Below are positions 25,909 through 36,699 of a DNA stretch of 64,000 nt, in pieces. The notes below the pieces were generated by a model. The model worked only from the letters and a program-made list of their open reading frames with translations. It did not search any database and had not been told where the DNA came from. Every line of letters begins with the position of its first letter. Positions within the stretch are counted from its first letter, which is position 1. Origin of the DNA: JAEUPI01 sp963814435 (GTDB lineage Bacteria; Pseudomonadota; Gammaproteobacteria; Burkholderiales; Burkholderiaceae_C); assembly GCA_963814435.1 (NCBI GenBank), contig CAWFCV010000024.1, positions 124,001 to 188,000 of the forward strand, read 5' to 3'. Position numbers and translations under genes: made by a program.

Positions 25909-27104
25909 TGAGCACACCCACCGTCGCCACGGCGATCAACCCCGTGCAGGCCATCGTGCAGCGCTGCGAGGCGTTGTTCGAGGACCTGAACTTCGACGCC
26001 GTCCAGCAATGGAAGGCTGCCGTGCCCGGGCGCAAGGCCATCGGCTACATGCCGGTGTACGTGCCGCGCGAGCTGATCCATGCCGCCGGCATGCTGCCGG
26101 TGGGCATCCTCGGCGGCGGCGATGCGCTCGAGGTGATCCAGGGCGACGCCTACTACCAGAGCTACATCTGCCGCATCCCGCGCTCGACCATCGAGCTTGG
26201 CCTGACCGGCAAGCTCAATTGCCTGGACGGCATGCTGTTCCCGAGCATCTGCGACGTGATCCGCAACCTGTCGGGCATGTGGCAGATGCTGTTCAAGGAC
26301 AAGTACGTGCGCTACATCGACGTGCCGCAGAACTACGAGGACGCGATCGGCGGGCGCTTCTACATCCAGGAGATGGAGATCCTGCGCGAGGACCTGGGCA
26401 AGCTGCGTGGCTCGCCGGTCACCGACGCGGAGCTGAACGCGTCCATTCGCGTCTACAACGACAACCGCGCCGCGATCCGCGACTTGTACACCTACCGCGC
26501 CAGCAAGCCGTGGCAGGCCCCGACTTCCGAGGTCTACCTGCTGCTGCGCGCCGGCATGGTGCTGCCGCCCGAGGAGCACACGCTGCTGGTGCGTGAGTAC
26601 CTGCGGGCCACCGACACCGTGCAGCGGCCCAAGCGCGACAACGCGCGCGTGGTCATCAACGGCTCGTTCTGCGAGCAGCCGCCGCTGGCGCTGATCAAGT
26701 CGATCGAGATGTCGGGCTGCTACATCGTCGACGACGACCTGATTCTCGTGACACGCTGGCTGCTGGACGACGTGCCGGCCGACCGCAACCCGCTGGACGA
26801 GCTGTCCAAGGCCTTCCTGCACCGCTCGGCCACCTCGGCCGCCAAGTACGACGCCACGCGCGAAGAGAAGGGCATGTTCCTGCTCAAGCAGGTGAAGACG
26901 CGCGGCGCCGAGGGCGTGGTCTTCGCCGCGCCGTCGTTCTGCGACCCGGCGCTGCTCGAGCGCCCGATGCTGCAGGACGTGATGGCCAAGCACAAGGTTC
27001 CGTACACGGCGTTCAAGTACGCCGAAAACACCGGGCAGATGGCCCCGATCCGCGAACAGGCCGGCACCTTTGCCGATTCCATCAAGTTGTGGAGCGCCGC
27101 ATGA
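25908..27104 (+). CDS. bcrC: Benzoyl-CoA reductase subunit C
   Basis: A 398-residue subunit of the 2-hydroxyacyl-CoA dehydratase superfamily. With BcrB it forms the module that binds benzoyl-CoA and a [4Fe-4S] cluster and performs the ring reduction. Cysteine-bearing segments include YICRIPRSTIELG, LNCLDGMLFPSICDVIRN and INGSFCEQPP. The length and the conserved YMPVYVPRELIHAAGMLPVG opening fit the Thauera-type class I enzyme. The reading frame is intact. A 70-base gap with a hairpin separates it from bcrB. Confidence 0.93.
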   Translation: MSTPTVATAINPVQAIVQRCEALFEDLNFDAVQQWKAAVPGRKAIGYMPVYVPRELIHAAGMLPVGILGGGDALEVIQGDAYYQSYICRIPRSTIELGLTGKLNCLDGMLFPSICDVIRNLSGMWQMLFKDKYVRYIDVPQNYEDAIGGRFYIQEMEILREDLGKLRGSPVTDAELNASIRVYNDNRAAIRDLYTYRASKPWQAPTSEVYLLLRAGMVLPPEEHTLLVREYLRATDTVQRPKRDNARVVINGSFCEQPPLALIKSIEMSGCYIVDDDLILVTRWLLDDVPADRNPLDELSKAFLHRSATSAAKYDATREEKGMFLLKQVKTRGAEGVVFAAPSFCDPALLERPMLQDVMAKHKVPYTAFKYAENTGQMAPIREQAGTFADSIKLWSAA

Positions 27105-27133
27105 GCCGCGCACGGCCGCCCGAAGGGGCGAAT

Positions 27134-27148
27134 TCCCTCTTGGAGGGA
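27134..27148. repeat. Short palindrome in the bcrC-bcrB gap
   Basis: TCCCTCTTGGAGGGA, with six-base arms, lies within the 70-base gap between bcrC and bcrB, 26 bases before the bcrB start. It belongs to the same family of C/G-rich intergenic hairpins as the other repeats in the window. It may modulate mRNA stability between the cistrons; that is inference. Confidence 0.4.
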
Positions 27149-27174
27149 CGGCGCGCAGCGCCTAGGGAGCACAC

Positions 27175-28547
27175 ATGAACACACCGATCCAGATCGTCCC
27201 GTCCGCGGGCGGCAGCAAGAAGCCGCAGAACGTCCAGAAGGACGACGCGATGAACCTGCAGAAGCAGCTCATCAACCAGAACTACATGGAGCTCGCCACC
27301 GCGCGCGCCAACAACCGCAAGGTGTCGGCCACCTTCGTGCCGGGCAACCTGAACGAGCTGCTGATGTGCTTTGACTTCGCGCGCAGCCTGCCGGAGACCA
27401 ATGCATTGCAGAACGGCATGCGCAAGAAGAGCGGCAAGATGATCATGGATGCCGAGCGCGACGGCCACAGCGAGGACGTATGCACCTACGTGAAGGCCGA
27501 CCTCGGCATGATGATGGGCGGCGAGATCGGCCCCACCGGCGACGTGCTGCCGCGGCCCGACATCCTGCTGCTCAGCTACACCGGCTGCTTCACGTTCATG
27601 AAGTGGTTCGAGCTGATCCGCCACAAGTACGGCTGCGAGACGGTGATGCTGCACGTGCCCTACCAGGGCGAGGGCCGCATCGCGCCGAACATGCGCGAGT
27701 ACGTGGTGCGCCAGCTCAAGGACACGGTGATCCCGACGCTCGAGCGCATCTCGGGCGTCAAGTTCGACATCGACCGGCTGCGCCAGTACATGCGCGAGTC
27801 GGTGAAGGCCGAGGAGGATCTGGTGGCGGTGCTGCAGTCGGCCAAGAACCGGCCGAGCCCGATCGACGGCTACTTCGGCGCGGTGTACTACATCGGGCCG
27901 ATCTTCACCGCCTTCCGCGGCACGCCCGAGGCGACGCAGTACTACCGCGTGCTGCGCCAGCGAGATCGAGGAGCGCGTGCGTCTCGGCAAGGGCCCGGTC
28001 ACGCCCGAGGGCGACATGGGCGAAGAGAAGTACCGCCTCGTCGTCGAGGGCCCGCCCAACTGGACCAGCTTCCGCGACTTCTGGAAGATGTTCTACGACG
28101 AGGGCGCGGTGGTGGTCTCCTCGCACCTACGCCAAGGTCGGCGGCCTGTACGACTTCGGCTTCCGCCACGATCCGGACCATCCGCTCGAGTCGCTGGCCG
28201 ACTACTGCCTGGGCTGCTACACCAACCTGAACCTGCCGTCGCGCGTCGACATGATCTGCAGGTACATCGACGAGTACCAGGCCGACGGGTTGCTGATCAA
28301 CTCGATCAAGAGCTGCAACAGCTTCTCGGCCGGCCAGCTGCTGATCCTGCGCGAGGTGGAAAAGCGCACCGGCAAGCCGGCCGCCTTCATCGAGACGGAT
28401 CTGGTCGATCCGCGCTACTTCTCGGCGGCCAACGTGAAGAACCGGCTGGAGAGCTACTTCCAGATGGTCAAGCAGAAGCGCACGTATGGGCATGCGCTGC
28501 CCACCGGGCCGGGCGGCGCGCCGATCATCCCGATCTCGGCGCATTGA
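27175..28547 (+). CDS. bcrB: Benzoyl-CoA reductase subunit B (two frameshifts)
   Basis: The second substrate-binding subunit of benzoyl-CoA reductase, about 456 residues after repair. The N-terminal 260 residues are clean (including LLSYTGCFTFMKWFELI). One extra base near 27960 precedes GAGATCGAGGAG and a second near 28127 precedes ACCTACGCC; the span minus two bases is divisible by three. The C terminus has CLGCYTNLN and INSIKSCNSFSAGQLL with cluster cysteines. The errors lie in otherwise conserved sequence, so I read the gene as functional. bcrA follows after 13 bases with a GAGGAGAC ribosome site. Confidence 0.9.
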
Positions 28548-28560
28548 GGAGACACCGACC

Positions 28561-29901
28561 ATGCGTTGCTTCATCGGCATCGACCTCGGCTCCACCACCA
28601 CCAAGGCGGTGGTGATCGACGAGAACCAGAACATCCTCGGCCGCGGCATCACCAACTCGCGTTCGAACTACGACACGGCCGCGGCCATCGCCAAGCAGGA
28701 GGCGCTGGTGAACAGCCGCTTCTTCCTGTTCCGCCAGGCGCTCGGCAGCACGAACGCGCTGAACGGCGCGCTCGACAGCTTTCTCGGTCAGCTCGAGCGC
28801 GACTTCCGCTCCGAGCAGTATCTCGAGCAACTCGAAGACCTGAGCGAGACCTGCCGGCGCAGCCTCGTCACCGCGCACTTCGGCGACGCGACGGCGGCGG
28901 TGGGCAAGGCGCTCGACGAGGTGTTCCGCCGGCTGCAGGTGGATGCACCGCTGCAGTTCGCGCCGGGCGCCAAGCGCAAGAGCGACTTCTTCCGCGACAT
29001 CGCGGGCAGCCAGTACCTGGCGGCCGGCGAGGCGGTGGCCAAGGAGGCCGGCATTCGCTACGACTTCCTGCTCAACTTGTTCGATCGCTCGATCATCGAG
29101 GTCGAGAACCGCGTCTACGGCGATTCGATCAAGCGCCACCTGCTGGCGGCACTCGAGCGCGCCTTCATCGCGCTGCCCGAGACGGCCTCGCGCCGCGCGC
29201 AGGTGGAGGCGCCGATCAAGGGCATCCTCGACACCGACCTGGAGGAGACCTACACCGTGGGCACCGGTTACGGCCGCGCGCGGCTGCCGTTCAGCAAGGA
29301 GCACATCCGCAGCGAGATCCTGTGCCACGGCCTGGGCGCGCACGTGATGTACCCCGGCACCGCGACCGTGCTCGACATCGGCGGCCAGGACACCAAGGCG
29401 ATCCAGGTCGACCCGACCGGCATCGTCGAGAGCTTCCAGATGAACGATCGCTGCGCCGCCGGCTGCGGGCGCTACCTCGGCTACATCGCCGACGAGATGA
29501 ACATGGGCCTGCACGAGCTGGGGCCGCTGGCGATGAAGAGCACCAAGAGCATCCGCATCAACAGCACCTGCACCGTGTTCGCCGGCGCCGAGCTGCGCGA
29601 CCGGCTCGCGCTCGGCGACAAGCGCGAGGACATCATGGCCGGCCTGCACCGCGCCATCATCCTGCGCGCGATGAGCATCCTGGCGCGCTCGGGCGGCATC
29701 CGCGATCAGTTCACGTTCACCGGCGGCGTGGCCAAGAACGAGGCCGCGGTCAAGTCGCTGAAGGAGCTGATCGCCGAGAACTACGGCGAGCTGACGCTGA
29801 ACATCAACCCCGACTCGATCTACACCGGCGCGCTCGGCGGCGCCACGTTCGCGTGGCGGGCCGTCGTCGAAGAAGGCAAGACTGCAGAGGCAAGAGCATG
29901 A
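28561..29901 (+). CDS. bcrA: Benzoyl-CoA reductase subunit A (ATPase, activator-type)
   Basis: A 446-residue ASKHA-fold ATPase. It has the phosphate-1 motif GIDLGSTTTK (residues 6-15), a second phosphate motif VLDIGGQDTKAIQVD, bridging-cluster cysteines in NDRCAAGCGRYL (about 298 and 302) and STCTVFA (about 337), and FTGGVAKNEA near the end. With BcrD it couples ATP hydrolysis to electron transfer from ferredoxin into BcrBC. The frame is intact. Its stop overlaps the bcrD start (ATGA). Confidence 0.95.
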   Translation: MRCFIGIDLGSTTTKAVVIDENQNILGRGITNSRSNYDTAAAIAKQEALVNSRFFLFRQALGSTNALNGALDSFLGQLERDFRSEQYLEQLEDLSETCRRSLVTAHFGDATAAVGKALDEVFRRLQVDAPLQFAPGAKRKSDFFRDIAGSQYLAAGEAVAKEAGIRYDFLLNLFDRSIIEVENRVYGDSIKRHLLAALERAFIALPETASRRAQVEAPIKGILDTDLEETYTVGTGYGRARLPFSKEHIRSEILCHGLGAHVMYPGTATVLDIGGQDTKAIQVDPTGIVESFQMNDRCAAGCGRYLGYIADEMNMGLHELGPLAMKSTKSIRINSTCTVFAGAELRDRLALGDKREDIMAGLHRAIILRAMSILARSGGIRDQFTFTGGVAKNEAAVKSLKELIAENYGELTLNINPDSIYTGALGGATFAWRAVVEEGKTAEARA

Positions 29902-30743
29902 CCATCCATACGATTGGCATCGATATCGGCTCCGGCGCTGTCAAGAGCACGCTCTTCCGCTTGGAGGACGGCAAGCAACCCCAGTGGCTGGCCAAGCGCT
30001 GCGAGCGCATCCGCCGGCGCGACCCGATGACGCTGGCGCGCGAGGGCTACGACGCGGTGATGGCCGAGGCGGGCCTGGCGGCCAACGACGTGGACTACAT
30101 CGCCACCACCGGCGAGGGCGAGAACGTCAAGTTCGCCACCGGCCACTTCTACTCGATGACCACGCACGCGCGCGGCGGCGTGTTCCTGCGCCCGGGCATC
30201 AGCGCGGTGGTCGACGTCGGCGCGCTGAACGGCCGTGCGATCTACGTCGACGAGCGTGGCAAGGTGCTCTCGTACAAGATGACCAGCCAATGCGCGTCGG
30301 GTTCGGGCCAGTTCCTCGAGAACATCGCGCGCTACCTCGGCGTGGCGATCGAGGAGATCGGCAGCCTGTCGCAGAGTTCCACCAACCCCGAGAAGGTGAG
30401 CTCGATCTGCGCCGTGCTGGCCGAGACCGACGTGATCAACATGGTCAGCCGCGGCATCGCCACGCCCGACATCCTGAAGGGCATCCACCTGTCGATGGCC
30501 TCGCGCATCGTCAAGCTGCTCAAGGTCACCGGCATCAAGACCGGCTCGGCACTGGTCACCGGCGGCCTGGCGCTCGACACCGGCCTGATGGCGGCGATCA
30601 GCGAGGAGATGGTCAACGAGAAGGTCGCGGTCACCGCGACGAGCCACCCCGATTCGATCTATGCTGGGGCGATCGGCGCCGCGTTGTGGGGCGGCTACCG
30701 CCACCAGAAGCTGCGCGAACTCGAAGCGCGCGCTGCCGCCTGA
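29898..30743 (+). CDS. bcrD: Benzoyl-CoA reductase subunit D (ATPase, activator-type)
   Basis: A 281-residue ASKHA ATPase, the shorter partner of BcrA. It starts MTIHTIGIDIGSGAVKST, has VVDVGALNGRAI, cluster cysteines in TSQCASGSGQF (about residue 132) and SSICAVLAE (about 171), and TGGLALDTGL. BcrA and BcrD share the bridging [4Fe-4S] cluster. VGALNGRAI stands where BcrA has IGGQDTKAI, the usual difference between the two subunits. It is translationally coupled to bcrA and followed 29 bases later by ferredoxin. Confidence 0.95.
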   Translation: MTIHTIGIDIGSGAVKSTLFRLEDGKQPQWLAKRCERIRRRDPMTLAREGYDAVMAEAGLAANDVDYIATTGEGENVKFATGHFYSMTTHARGGVFLRPGISAVVDVGALNGRAIYVDERGKVLSYKMTSQCASGSGQFLENIARYLGVAIEEIGSLSQSSTNPEKVSSICAVLAETDVINMVSRGIATPDILKGIHLSMASRIVKLLKVTGIKTGSALVTGGLALDTGLMAAISEEMVNEKVAVTATSHPDSIYAGAIGAALWGGYRHQKLRELEARAAA

Positions 30744-30772
30744 ACATCAGACCTGCGAGGAGACTTCCAGCC

Positions 30773-31018
30773 ATGGCCCTGCTCATCAACGACGACTGCA
30801 CCGCCTGCGACGCCTGCAAGCCGGTGTGCCCCAACGAAGCCATCGCCGTCGGCGACCCGATCTACCTGATCGACCCGCTGCGCTGCACCGAATGCGTCGG
30901 CGCCGAAGACGAGCCGCAGTGCAAGCTGGTGTGCCCGGCCGACTGCATCGTGCAGCACCCCGACTTCGTGGAATCGCCCGACGAGCTGATGGCCAAGTAC
31001 GAGGGCCTGCACGGCTGA
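30773..31018 (+). CDS. fdx: 2[4Fe-4S] ferredoxin, electron donor of benzoyl-CoA reductase
   Basis: An 81-residue ferredoxin with two cluster motifs: CTACDACKPVCP (from residue 9) and CTECVGAEDEPQCKLVCP. The eight-residue insertion in the second motif and the C-terminal tail are typical of Allochromatium-type ferredoxins, which include the Thauera benzoyl-CoA reductase donor. It is the last gene of the had-to-fdx operon. Reduced by KorAB and oxidised by BcrAD, it links the two divergent transcripts. The ribosome site GAGGAGAC lies upstream of the ATG. Confidence 0.95.
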   Translation: MALLINDDCTACDACKPVCPNEAIAVGDPIYLIDPLRCTECVGAEDEPQCKLVCPADCIVQHPDFVESPDELMAKYEGLHG

Positions 31019-31068
31019 CGGTCGCTGACGTCCGGCGCGTCACCCGCGCCCGCCTGGCCGCGTGGTAT

Positions 31069-31534
31069 TCAGCCGCGCCCCAGGTCGATCTCATCGCGGT
31101 GGCCGAAACCCAGGCTGTTGTCGATGAAGTAAAGGCGCTCCGGCTCCAGCCGGTACCAGCGCACCCGCGCCAGCGCGGCGGCGATCGCCGCCGGGATCGA
31201 TCCCGACGGACCGACGAGCGGAAACTTCTGCCCGTACAGCCGCTGGCCGCGCGCCTGTTCGTCGCCTTGCAGTGATCTCACCCGCCCCTGCAGCTGCACG
31301 CCCTTGATGTCGGCCCAGTCGCTGCAGTCCGACTGGATCGTTGCGGCGCAGCGCGGGTCCTGCGCCAGGTTGCGCGCGTGGCGGCTGGCGGGCGACGACA
31401 GGAACAACAGGTCCGCCCCGTCGCTGGCATAGAAGACGGCCGCGGCCCACGGCCCGTCCGCGCCCACAGTGGCCAGGGTCATCACGTGATGGCGCTGCAG
31501 GTGCTGCGCCACCGGCGGCGGCAGCGGCGGCGGC

Positions 31535-31536
<2 letters not shown>
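31069..31536 (-). CDS. Pyridoxamine 5'-phosphate oxidase-fold (flavin-binding type) protein
   Basis: A 155-residue protein starting MPPPLPPPVAQHLQRHHVMTLATVG, with SSPASRHARNLAQDPR, GVQLQGRVRSL and WYRLEPERLYFIDN. These are the strands and helix of the split-barrel PNPOx fold, close to the YhbP/general stress type. Its ATG overlaps the stop of the sigma-54 regulator (TGATG), so it is coupled to that gene. It could bind FMN or F420-like cofactors or only sense flavin or redox state; no catalytic role can be assigned. Confidence 0.7.
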
Positions 31537-33273
<1,737 letters not shown>

Positions 33274-33393
33274 GGCCTGGGCGATGTCCCGAAGAGACCG
33301 CTTGTAGTACCGGGACCCCGCGGTGGCTTTGATGTAAGCCAAGGATTTTGCGACCGGGTAGCGGGCCGCGGCGGCGCGGCCCACGCCACGCAG

Positions 33394-33450
33394 TTCACCA
33401 AATGATCAGTTCGCGCCCGCCGGGGCCGCGAATTCTCACGAAATGATGAG
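33394..33450 (+). promoter_or_regulatory. Two tandem activator-site-like repeats upstream of ppsA
   Basis: TCACCAAATGATCAG (33395-33409) and TCACGAAATGATGAG (33436-33450) agree at 13 of 15 bases and start 41 bases apart, close to four helical turns. The first, extended by one base, matches the DmpR/XylR upstream activating sequence TTGATCAATTGATCAA at 12 of 16 positions; the second matches at 9. They lie about 130-185 bases upstream of the -24/-12 promoter, the usual distance. Binding by the divergent regulator is inference. Confidence 0.6.
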
Positions 33451-33578
33451 GCGTCGATCCGGGCCGGCGCGCGGGCACGGCCGGCCCGACACGGCCGCGG
33501 ACGGCTGATGGGCGGGCCGGTCCATCCGGGCGTCGAGGCCATGCGCTCGCCCGCCGGCCAGCGTGGCTCAGGCTGGCA

Positions 33579-33594
33579 TGGCACGGCCTATGCA
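33579..33594 (+). promoter_or_regulatory. Sigma-54 (-24/-12) promoter for the phenol operon
   Basis: TGGCACGGCCTATGCA matches the consensus TGGCACG-N4-TTGCA with one mismatch (A for the first T of TTGC). The invariant GG (33580-33581) and GC (33592-33593) are separated by exactly ten bases. Transcription would start near 33605, leaving a leader of about 70 bases before the ppsA ATG. It lies in the 404-base gap between the sigma-54 regulator gene and ppsA, in the right orientation. Confidence 0.8.
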
Positions 33595-33677
33595 AAGGAA
33601 AGGCTTCGACCGCCAGGCGCGCCCATTGCTGCGTTGCCGCACGGCGGCAACCACCGAGCACCGTAGGAGACAACACC

Positions 33678-35528
33678 ATGAAGTTTCCCGGTTCCGCACG
33701 ACGTGAAGGCCAAGACGATCCCCGGCACCGAAGGCTGGGAGCGCATGTATCCGTACCAGTATCAGTTCGTCACCGACGATCCGGTGCGCAACCAGTACGA
33801 GAAGGACACCTTCTGGTTCTACGACGGGCTGCACTACCCGGAGCCGCTGTACCCGTTCGACACCATCTGGGACGAGGCCTGGTTCCTCGCGCTGTCGCAG
33901 TTCAACAACCGCATCTTCATGGTGCCGCCGGTGCGCGGCGTCGACCACCGCATCATCAACGGCTACGTCTACATCTCGCCGGTGCCGGTGAAGGACCCCG
34001 AGGAGATCGGCCAGCCGCGTGCCCAACTTCATGGAGCGCGCCGGCTACTACTACAAGAACTGGGACGCGCTCGAGGCCAAGTGGAAGGTGAAGATGGAGG
34101 CCACGATCCGCGAACTCGAGGCGCTGAAGATCCCGCGCCTGGCGGACATGGAAGAGATGGCGGTGGTGACCGAGGCGCTCGGCGAATCGCAGGGCTACCA
34201 CCTGCTGAAGAACTACGACGACCTGATCAACCTCGGCATCAAGTGCTGGCAGTACCACTTCGAGTTCCTGAACCTGGGCTATGCCGCCTACGTGTTCTTC
34301 CTCGACTTCGTGCAGAAGCTCTTCCCGAGCATCCCGCCGCAGCGCGTGACGCAGATGATCTCGGGCATCGACGTCATCATGTACGAGCCCGACGAGGAGC
34401 TGAAGAAGCTCGCGCGCAGGGCAGTCGAGCTGGGCGTCGACCCGGTGGTCACCTTCAGCCCCGACTGGACGGTGGTCGAGGCGGCGCTGAAGAAGCTGCC
34501 CAAGGGCGTCGAGTGGCTGACCTCGCTGAACCTGGCGCGCGAGCCCTGGTTCAACATCTCCACCGGCACCGGCTGGTTCCACCACGACCGCTCGTGGAAC
34601 GACCAGATGAACGTGCCGCTGTCGGGCATCGCCACCTACATCGGCAAGCTCAAGCAGGGCGTATCGCATCGACCGGCCGACCGAGAAGGTGCGCGCCGAG
34701 CGCGACCGCATCACCGCCGAATACCGCGCCCTGATCGAGAAGGACGAGGACCGCAAGCAGTTCGACGAACTGCTCGGCTGCGCCAAGACCGTGTTCCCGT
34801 ACGTCGAGAACCACCTCTTCTACGTCGAGCACTGGTTCCACTCGGTGTTCTGGAACAAGATGCGCGAGGTCGGCGCGATCATGAAGGAGCATGGCGTGAT
34901 CGACGACGTCGAGGACGTCTGGCTGCTGCGCCGCGACGAGATCAAGTCGGCGCTGTGGGACATCGTCACCGCCTGGGCCACCGGCGTCACGCCGCGCGGC
35001 ACGCAGACCTGGCCGAAGGAGATCGTCTGGCGCAAGGGAGTGATGCGGAAGTTCAAGGAGTGGAGCGCGCCGCCGGCCATCGGCATCGCGCCCGAAGTGA
35101 TCCAGGAGCCGTTCACCATCGTGCTCTGGGGCGTGACCAACAAGTCGCTCGCCGACTGGGCGGCGGTGCAGGAGGTCAAGGACCCCGACAGCATCACCGA
35201 GCTGAAGGGCTTCGCCGGCAGCCCCGGCATCATCGAAGGCAAGGCGCGCGTGTGCCGCACGGTGGGCGAGGTCGGCCAGCTGCTGGAGGGCGAGATCCTG
35301 GTGGCGCCGACCACCTCGCCGTCGTGGGCGCCGGCGTTCGCCAAGATCGGCGCCTGCATCACCGACGTGGGCGGCGTGATGAGCCATGCGGCGATCGTCT
35401 GCCGCGAGTACGGCATGCCGGCGGTGGTGGGCACCGGACACGCGACGAAGATCATCAAGACCGGCATGTTCATCCGCGTCGACGGCTCGACCGGCGCGAT
35501 CACGATCGCCGTTGAGTCGCGTGTCACC
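33678..35528 (+). CDS. ppsA: Phenylphosphate synthase subunit A (phosphohistidine-domain protein; frameshifted)
   Basis: About 615 residues. In Thauera this 70-kDa protein resembles the central part of PEP synthase, carries the phosphorylated histidine and transfers phosphate to phenol. Here the histidine is in GGVMSHAAIVCREYGMPA near the C terminus. The start reads MKFPVPHDVKAKTIPGTEGW once one extra base near 33697 is removed; further shifts lie near 34018 and 34665. The ribosome site is GTAGGAGACAACACC. There is no in-frame stop before ppsB, so I set the boundary at the ATG at 35529 by comparison with the two-protein system. It is the first gene behind the sigma-54 promoter. Confidence 0.85.
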
Positions 35529-36662
35529 ATGGGCAGCGTCGCCGAGGCCATCGCCTGGACCGCGGCGGGTCGCGTGACGACCCGCCCGCCGGTGGTCTGC
35601 TGGTTCGAGGACTGCCGCAGGGACTCGGTGCCGCTGGTGGGCGGCAAGTGCTCGTCGCTGGGCGAGCTGATCCACGCCGGCGTGCGCGTGCCGCCCGGCT
35701 TCGCGCTGACCACCGAAGGCTACCGCCGCTTCATGGCCGACGGCGGCGTCGCGCACGAGGTGCAGTCGCTGCTGGCCGGCGCCGATCCGAGCGACCTGGA
35801 CGGCACTGGAGCAGTCGAGCGCAACGCATCCGCGCGCTGATCGAGTCGCGGCCGTTCGCGACTGGACATCGAGGACGCGGTGGCCGAGTGCTACCGCAAG
35901 TTGGCGCTGCGCTGCGTGCATGCCGGCGGTGCCGGTGGCGGTGCGATCGAGCGCCACGGCCGAAGACCTCGCCGGCGCCAGCTTCGCGGGCCAGCAGGAC
36001 ACCTACCTGTGGGTGCGCGGCATCGACGAGGTGCTGCACCACATGCGGCGCTGCATCTCCAGCCTGTACACCGGCGCGCGCGATCGCCTACCGGGCGAAC
36101 AAGGGCTTCGACGACGACAGCCTGGCCATCAGCGTCGGCGTGCAGAAGATGGCCAACTCGTTCACCGCCGGCGTGATGTTCACGATCCACCCGGCCAACG
36201 GCGACCGATCGGTGATCGTGATCGACTCCAACTTCGGCTTCGGCGAGTCGGTGGTGTCGGGTCGAGGTGACGCCGGACCATTTCGTGGTCAACAAGGTCA
36301 CGCTGGACATCATCGAACGGATCATCTCGCACAAGCAGATGTGCTACACGGTCGACGCCGCGACGCAGACCTCGCAGGCCATGGAGATGCCGTTCGAGCG
36401 GCAGAAGGTGCAGTCGCTGATCGACGACGAGATCACCGAGCTGGCCTGGATGGGCAAGCAGATCGAAAAGCACTACGGCCAGCCGATGGACATCGAGTGG
36501 GCCGTCGACAAGGGCCTGCCGGCGGGCGGCAACATCTTCATCCTGCAGGCGCGACCCGAGACCGTCTGGAGCGCCAGGAACCAGCAGGCGGCCGGCACGC
36601 CCGGCGGCTCGGCGATGGACTACATCCTCAAAGGCATGCTGGCCGGCAAGCGCGTCGGCTAG
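35529..36662 (+). CDS. ppsB: Phenylphosphate synthase subunit B (ATP-grasp domain; frameshifted)
   Basis: About 375 residues resembling the N-terminal ATP-binding part of PEP synthase. It has VPLVGGKCSSLGEL, VRVPPGFALTTEGY, AVRSSATAEDLAGASFAGQQ (the nucleotide-binding arginine region), FNFGFGESVVSGEVTPDH-like and ending IFILQARPETVW. It uses ATP to phosphorylate the PpsA histidine. Extra bases near 35813, 35862, 35930, 36075 and 36260 break the frame; removing them restores the family sequence throughout. It is continuous with ppsA in the present sequence, either by fusion or because a stop is hidden by an error. Confidence 0.85.
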
Positions 36663-36699
36663 GCGAAGGCATCAACCCTCACACCGAAGCGGAGCACCC

